A stretch of 34,835 nucleotides of DNA, taken from NCBI RefSeq assembly GCF_002585305.1, contig NZ_NUNF01000042.1, positions 50,739 through 85,573 of the forward strand. The letters are read 5' to 3'. Position 1 is the first letter of the stretch, and every line of letters begins with the position of its first letter. This document shows, piece after piece, positions 30,927 through 34,835 of this stretch. The notes beneath the pieces were generated by a model, which saw only the letters and a list, made by a program, of their open reading frames with translations, did not search any database and was not told the DNA's origin. This DNA comes from Bacillus sp. AFS037270 (GTDB lineage: Bacteria; Bacillota; Bacilli; Bacillales_B; DSM-18226). The position numbers were made by a program, and so were the translations under genes.

Positions 30927-32003
30927 ATGCCACGTCAAATGAATAAGGATACGATTCCAGTTCGACAAGGTGAAGAATTGGATTTGTCCGTTTTGGAGAA
31001 GTTTTTGCGAGAAAATATTGATTTATTAACAGGAGGACAGCTGGAAATTTTGCAGTTCTTTGCGGGCCATTCTAATTTGACCTATCAGATTAAGATGGGA
31101 AATTGGAAGGCGGTGCTAAGACGTCCTCCGCTTGGGCCAGTGGCACCGAGAGCCCATGATATGGGGAGAGAATACAAAATCCTCTCTTCGCTAAACCCGA
31201 TTTTTTCCGTTGCTCCAAGGCCGCTTCTTTATTCGGATGATCCAACTATTGTTGGTAGTCCATTTTTTATCATGGAGAGAAAAAATGGCTTGGTAATTGA
31301 TACTTCTTTTCCGAATGGGGTTGAAGTGACAAGGGATCTCTGCCAGCGTCTTTCCGTGATTATGGTCGAAAAATTGGTCGAATTACATGAAATCGACTAC
31401 AAAGAAACAGGACTTGCCGAAATAAGCAAACCAGAGGGCTTTATGGAAAGGCAGGTCCATGGCTGGATAGGCAGATATGATCGGGCGAAAACCGATGAAA
31501 TCCCAGTGGTAGATTCCCTAAAAAAATGGCTCGTGAATCATATTCCTAAACAGTCAGAAGCGGCGATTATCCATTACGATTATAAATTTAATAATGCCAT
31601 GTTTAATGAGGATTTAACAGAAATGGTAGGACTGTTTGACTGGGAAATGACAACTGTCGGTGACCCGTTGGCTGATCTTGGTGTGGCAATGGGTTATTGG
31701 AATCAGGGAGACGATTCCGGACTATTGATTAATGGGTTAGGGAAAGCGCCTGTTACTGCTGTCCATAACGGCTTTTTGACGAGAAAGGAATTCATTGAAC
31801 TCTACGCTAAAAAAAGCGGCAGGGATATTACCAATTTCAATTTTTATTTAACCTTCGCCTACTTTAAGCTTGCCGTCATAGGCCAGCAAATCTATTATCG
31901 TTACAAAAAAGGGCAAACCAGTGATACTCGTTTTGCGAATTTTAACCACTTTGTAAAAAATTTAATCTTGCATGCTGCACTTGTGTCGGAAGAAAAGCTT
32001 TAA
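30927..32003 (+). CDS. phosphotransferase family protein (APH fold, ACAD10/LvaA-like)
   Basis: A 358-aa small-molecule kinase fold. An N-lobe ATP-binding region is GHSNLTYQIKMGNWKAVLRR, with Lys near 57. The catalytic loop is IIHYDYKFNNAMF near 214-226 (H-x-D-x4-N; Tyr replaces the usual Gly). The metal-binding DWE is in GLFDWEMTTVGDPLADLG near 236. Relatives within acyl-CoA catabolic clusters, such as the kinase part of ACAD10/11 and Pseudomonas LvaA, phosphorylate 4-hydroxyacyl-CoA so that it can be isomerised. That role is an inference here. It is the first gene of the second operon, behind operator copy 2. AGGAGG precedes the ATG. Confidence 0.83.
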   Translation: MPRQMNKDTIPVRQGEELDLSVLEKFLRENIDLLTGGQLEILQFFAGHSNLTYQIKMGNWKAVLRRPPLGPVAPRAHDMGREYKILSSLNPIFSVAPRPLLYSDDPTIVGSPFFIMERKNGLVIDTSFPNGVEVTRDLCQRLSVIMVEKLVELHEIDYKETGLAEISKPEGFMERQVHGWIGRYDRAKTDEIPVVDSLKKWLVNHIPKQSEAAIIHYDYKFNNAMFNEDLTEMVGLFDWEMTTVGDPLADLGVAMGYWNQGDDSGLLINGLGKAPVTAVHNGFLTRKEFIELYAKKSGRDITNFNFYLTFAYFKLAVIGQQIYYRYKKGQTSDTRFANFNHFVKNLILHAALVSEEKL

Positions 32004-32021
32004 TGGGGGAGCAGAATAGGA

Positions 32022-32759
32022 ATGACAAAAATTCACCTTCTGATGAAAAAAGAAGAAATTAAAGAAGAAAAAATGGCAGTTGGAAATAAGATAGCAGTCG
32101 TCTTAGATGTGCTTCTGGCGACCACAACGATTGTTTCGGCATTAAAGGATGGTGCAAAGGAAGTCATTCCAGTTTTGCATAGCCGTGAAGCAATGGGAGT
32201 TGCAAATGAGTTTTCACAGGGGAAATATATTCTGGCAGGTGAACTGGATGCAAGACCAATAGATGGTTTTGTTTATCCCAGTCCTACCTTAATTAGAGAG
32301 AATATTAAGGGGAAGACATTAATCTTGTCTACTACTAATGGAACCGTCGCTTTAAGGAAATCGGCTTCGGCAAATAGGGTTTATATTGGTTCGCTGCTTA
32401 ACAATCCCGCAGTAGCCAGATCACTACAGGATTGTACTGATGATTCAACCATCCTGATTGTTTGTTCAGGTAATTCCGGGGAAACGAGTTTAGAAGATTT
32501 CTATGGCGCCGGGCATTTAATTGATTGTCTGCTTAACATGAGTGAATACGAATTAACTGATGCAGCAAAAACAGCCCTATATTTTTACCGAGGACAGGAT
32601 GATTCCTACGAAGTATTGCTAGATTCATATGTTGGCAGGCTTTTAGACAAACATGATCAGCATCCTGATTTAAGGATTGCTGCATCTAAAGGAATTACCT
32701 CCATTGTTCCAATCTTAAGGGAGGGAAAGGTAATAGTCGAACCAACATTGTCCCGCTAA
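32022..32759 (+). CDS. ComB/2-phosphosulfolactate phosphatase family protein
   Basis: A 245-aa protein of the ComB family, Mg-dependent acid phosphatases known from coenzyme M and sulfolactate synthesis and from B. subtilis YitC. Family motifs seen are VVLDVLLATTTIVSALKDGA near residues 26-45, LAGELDARPIDGF near 71-83, LSTTNGT near 102-108, and CSGNSGETSLEDFYGAG near 144-160. The usual Arg of DVLRAT is Leu here (DVLLAT). No other sulfolactate gene is nearby. It follows the kinase-like gene by 18 bp and is followed by a hydratase, so it may act on a phosphorylated acyl intermediate. GGGGGAG is the ribosome site. Confidence 0.8.
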   Translation: MTKIHLLMKKEEIKEEKMAVGNKIAVVLDVLLATTTIVSALKDGAKEVIPVLHSREAMGVANEFSQGKYILAGELDARPIDGFVYPSPTLIRENIKGKTLILSTTNGTVALRKSASANRVYIGSLLNNPAVARSLQDCTDDSTILIVCSGNSGETSLEDFYGAGHLIDCLLNMSEYELTDAAKTALYFYRGQDDSYEVLLDSYVGRLLDKHDQHPDLRIAASKGITSIVPILREGKVIVEPTLSR

Positions 32760-32839
32760 GCAGGTAATACCATAGTATGTTGCATCCCAGTTTATTTTTA
32801 TAAGCTTTTAAACAATCCATTTTGGGAGGAAGATGTAAA

Positions 32840-33619
32840 ATGACGCAAGAACATTTATTAGTTGAAAAACTTGGTCCAGTCTTATCCTTAACCTTAAATC
32901 GTCCAGAAAGGCTAAATGCCTTCAGTCCGGAGATGATCTTGGGATTAAAAGAAGCCCTCCAGCAAGCTCAAATTAACGAGGATATCCAAGTTATTGTCTT
33001 GTCTGGAGCGGGGAGTGCGTTTAGTGCGGGCGGGGACGTTAAAACGATGGGGCAGGCAAAGGGGGTTCAAGTATATGAGCATATTGGCAAGCTAAATGAA
33101 CTGATTTTACTAATGAAAGAGACCGAAAAGCCGATTATTGCTGCTGTTCATGGCTTTGCTGCTGGTGCAGGAGTAAATTTAGCCTTAGCCTGTGATCTCA
33201 TAATAGCTGCAGAAGGAAGTAAGTTTGCGCTTAGTTTCTCCCAAGTGGGCCTCATTTCTGATGGCGGCGGGTCCTACTTACTTCCAAGGCTAATTGGCCC
33301 ACACTTAGCAAAACAATTCTTATTTACAGCCGAGCCAATCCCTGCTGAACGCTTGTATCAGTTAGGGGCAATCAACTTTTTAGTTCCATTGGAAAAACTC
33401 CAAGAAGAAACAACCAAATTTGCGTTAAAATTAGCCCACGGACCTGGAAAAGCTTATGGAAAACAAAAGAAATTAATTGATCAAGCATTTACCTCCACAT
33501 TAGAGGAAATATTAGAGCAGGAACGTCTCATTCAGACATTAATGGTCCAAACCGAGGATCACCAAGAAGGTATCACCGCGTTCAAGGAAAAAAGAAAACC
33601 AGCCTTTAAAGGAAAGTAG
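32840..33619 (+). CDS. enoyl-CoA hydratase/isomerase family protein
   Basis: A 259-aa crotonase-fold enzyme. CoA-binding and oxyanion-hole segments are GAGSAFSAGGDVKTMG near residues 55-70 and AVHGFAAGAGVNLALACDLI near 99-118. The active-site loop is VGLISDGGGSYLLPRLIGP near 135-153. An Asp before GGG with no second catalytic Glu of the hydratase type resembles PaaG-like delta-isomerases more than classic crotonase; this is tentative. It belongs to the operon of the kinase and ComB-like genes, with an 80-bp gap that shows no clear promoter. ATG 32840 follows GGGAGGA. Confidence 0.87.
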   Translation: MTQEHLLVEKLGPVLSLTLNRPERLNAFSPEMILGLKEALQQAQINEDIQVIVLSGAGSAFSAGGDVKTMGQAKGVQVYEHIGKLNELILLMKETEKPIIAAVHGFAAGAGVNLALACDLIIAAEGSKFALSFSQVGLISDGGGSYLLPRLIGPHLAKQFLFTAEPIPAERLYQLGAINFLVPLEKLQEETTKFALKLAHGPGKAYGKQKKLIDQAFTSTLEEILEQERLIQTLMVQTEDHQEGITAFKEKRKPAFKGK

Positions 33620-33630
33620 GAGTGGAATTT

Positions 33631-34605
33631 ATGAGAGCGATACAGTTAAAAGAATATGGGGGACCAGAAGTTTTAAACCTCGTTGATATTGAAAAACCAG
33701 TTCCTCAAGGTCATGAAGTATTAATTGAAATCAAAGCAATCGGTGTTAATTATGCAGATACTGCACGCCGGGAAGGACAGTATGTCGTAAAAACACCGCT
33801 GCCATTTATTCCTGGTGCAGAAATTTCCGGAGTTGTAACAGAAGTTGGCGATCAAGTCACAAAAATAAAGCCTGGTACAAGAATTGTAACCTTAATTGAA
33901 TCTGGGGGCTATGCGGATTTTGCCCTAGCTGATGAACGGTCCGTCATTCCAATTCCTGAGCAATTAGATTTCCAGACCGCTGCAGCACTGCCGCTTCAAG
34001 GTCTAAGCGCGTATCATATTTTAAAAACTATGGGCCGTTTGGAAAAAGGGGAGATTGTCCTTGTTCATGCGGCAGCAGGCGGTGTAGGAACAATAGCAGT
34101 ACAGCTTGCAAAATTGTTTGGGGCGGGAAAAATCATTGCCACCGCTAGCTCGGAAGAAAAACTAGCCCTGGCACGTGAAATGGGAGCAGACGTACTCATT
34201 AACTATACAGAACCCGATTGGGATAAGAAGGTCCTTGAGGCAACTGGAGGCAGAGGCGTAAATGTTGCCCTCGAAATGGTCGGAGGAGAGGTTTTTAATA
34301 AAACCGTTAAATGTCTCTCCACATTTGGCCGCCTCGTTATATTTGGTGCAGCAAGCGGCGAACAAAGCCGGTTTTACCCATCATCACTTATGGCGAGGAA
34401 TCAATCCGTCATTGGATTTTTCCTGCCGCAAATTATGAGAAAACCAGACCTGCTACAGCCAAGTTTAGTAGAATTATTTACATATCTTGGCCAGGGGAAA
34501 TTAAAGCTGACGATTGGCGGCGTGTTTCCTTTAGAAGAGGCGGCCAAGGTCCATACCTTATTACAATCTCGAAAAACACAAGGCAAATTGATTTTAGAGC
34601 CTTAA
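33631..34605 (+). CDS. quinone oxidoreductase/zinc-type MDR family dehydrogenase
   Basis: A 324-aa medium-chain dehydrogenase/reductase of the quinone oxidoreductase (QOR) branch. The GroES-like N-terminal domain has GVNYADTARREGQY and PGAEISGVVTEVGD. The Rossmann motif is VHAAAGGVGTIAVQLAKLFG near residues 146-165, and ALEMVGGEVFNKTV follows. The cysteines of zinc-binding relatives are lacking, so it is probably zinc-free and uses NADPH. It could reduce an enoyl-CoA or a quinone in the pathway. ATG 33631 follows AGGAGTGG; the in-frame GTG 33622 lies within that site. It is the last gene of the operon, 11 bp after the hydratase gene. Confidence 0.88.
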   Translation: MRAIQLKEYGGPEVLNLVDIEKPVPQGHEVLIEIKAIGVNYADTARREGQYVVKTPLPFIPGAEISGVVTEVGDQVTKIKPGTRIVTLIESGGYADFALADERSVIPIPEQLDFQTAAALPLQGLSAYHILKTMGRLEKGEIVLVHAAAGGVGTIAVQLAKLFGAGKIIATASSEEKLALAREMGADVLINYTEPDWDKKVLEATGGRGVNVALEMVGGEVFNKTVKCLSTFGRLVIFGAASGEQSRFYPSSLMARNQSVIGFFLPQIMRKPDLLQPSLVELFTYLGQGKLKLTIGGVFPLEEAAKVHTLLQSRKTQGKLILEP

Positions 34606-34700
34606 AAGAAATGCATCTAGTGTAACTTGTTGAAGGCGCGGAGAAAATGCGGTTTCGCTTTTTGCTGGTTCTACATTAAAAGTATAGTAAAAGAACAAAG

Positions 34701-34729
34701 GAGGCTTGAATATTCAGGTCTCTTTTTCT
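34701..34729 (+). terminator. terminator of the catabolic operon
   Basis: GAGGCTTG pairs with CAGGTCTC (two G-U pairs) around AATATT, followed by TTTTT. A weaker hairpin (GCG/CGC, then T5) lies near 34655-34675. Confidence 0.7.
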
Positions 34730-34775
34730 CGTTTATAAAATGTTCGCTTGTGGATAACTGTTAATAAAAGGACTG

Positions 34776-34835
34776 TCGACGTCCAGCTCCAGCGCCTAGC
34801 CCCTCGATAGTCTACAAGCCACTCAGGGAATGAAG
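34776..34835. repeat. GC-rich Bacillaceae intergenic repeat, cut by the window edge
   Basis: The segment contains GTCCAGCTCCAGCGCCTAG followed by CCCCTCGA. In base composition it contrasts sharply with the AT-rich gap before it. The string is one I recognise from dispersed intergenic repeats of Bacillus-type genomes, where it forms the left half of a long hairpin. The matching right half would lie outside the window. Confidence 0.6.

Noticed and set aside
34311..34625. 104-codon ORF on the + strand overlapping the quinone oxidoreductase gene
   Set aside because: It is out of frame within a well-supported conserved gene; a shadow.
1..34835. CRISPR arrays, tRNA/rRNA genes, integrases or intact transposases
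   Set aside because: No regularly spaced repeats, cloverleaf or rRNA sequence, or transposase/integrase motifs were seen on either strand.

Overview
The window looks like a low-GC Firmicutes chromosome from family Bacillaceae, probably Bacillus or Neobacillus-like. The evidence is a set of recognisable Bacillus proteins (YkuD, CsgA, YvbH, YmaF, HelD, a YodB/YodC-like pair, VanW and YitT families), strong AGGAGG-type ribosome sites, many intrinsic terminators, and a GC-rich intergenic repeat typical of these genomes at the right edge. No rRNA, tRNA, CRISPR array, prophage or intact transposase was seen.

Layout. 1-5.5 kb: housekeeping and cell-surface genes, namely a HAD phosphatase, an exported polysaccharide deacetylase, a DUF2935 protein, a small coiled-coil protein, a class V aminotransferase (cysteine-desulfurase-like) and the LysM/L,D-transpeptidase YkuD. 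5.7-10.1 kb: a membrane protein, the RNA polymerase recycling ATPase HelD, a 44-residue protein, a GNAT acetyltransferase and a small hypothetical. 10.1-12.6 kb: a long-form asnS behind a compact structured leader, then two small genes. 12.5-14.6 kb: a MITE-like palindrome and the lysine permease lysP, read leftward behind a complete lysine riboswitch and terminator. 14.7-19.4 kb: a YitT protein, a divergent HxlR regulator/nitroreductase pair with twin operators, YvbH, an MFS pseudogene remnant, an EmrE-type transporter and YmaF. 19.5-25.5 kb: an erythromycin esterase homologue with a premature stop, an ~500-bp non-coding element bounded by 25-bp inverted repeats and full of hairpins, a 47-residue protein, a second YitT, the sporulation gene csgA, a methyltransferase and a VanW protein. 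25.6-27.5 kb: an HTH regulator plus alpha/beta hydrolase operon with a palindromic operator, and a small RHH-like protein.

27.6-34.7 kb is a catabolic cluster: SDR dehydrogenase, acyl-CoA ligase, TetR regulator, then ACAD10/LvaA-like phosphotransferase, ComB-family phosphatase, enoyl-CoA hydratase/isomerase and quinone-oxidoreductase-like dehydrogenase. The same 18-bp palindrome precedes both halves, so the TetR protein probably controls the whole cluster. Activation to a CoA thioester, phosphorylation of a hydroxyacyl-CoA and beta-oxidation-like steps is the most likely logic; the substrate is unknown.

The best candidates for something undescribed are the large structured element at about 20.95-21.45 kb, the asnS leader with a possible pseudoknot, and the pairing of a kinase-fold and a phosphatase-fold protein in the acyl-CoA cluster.
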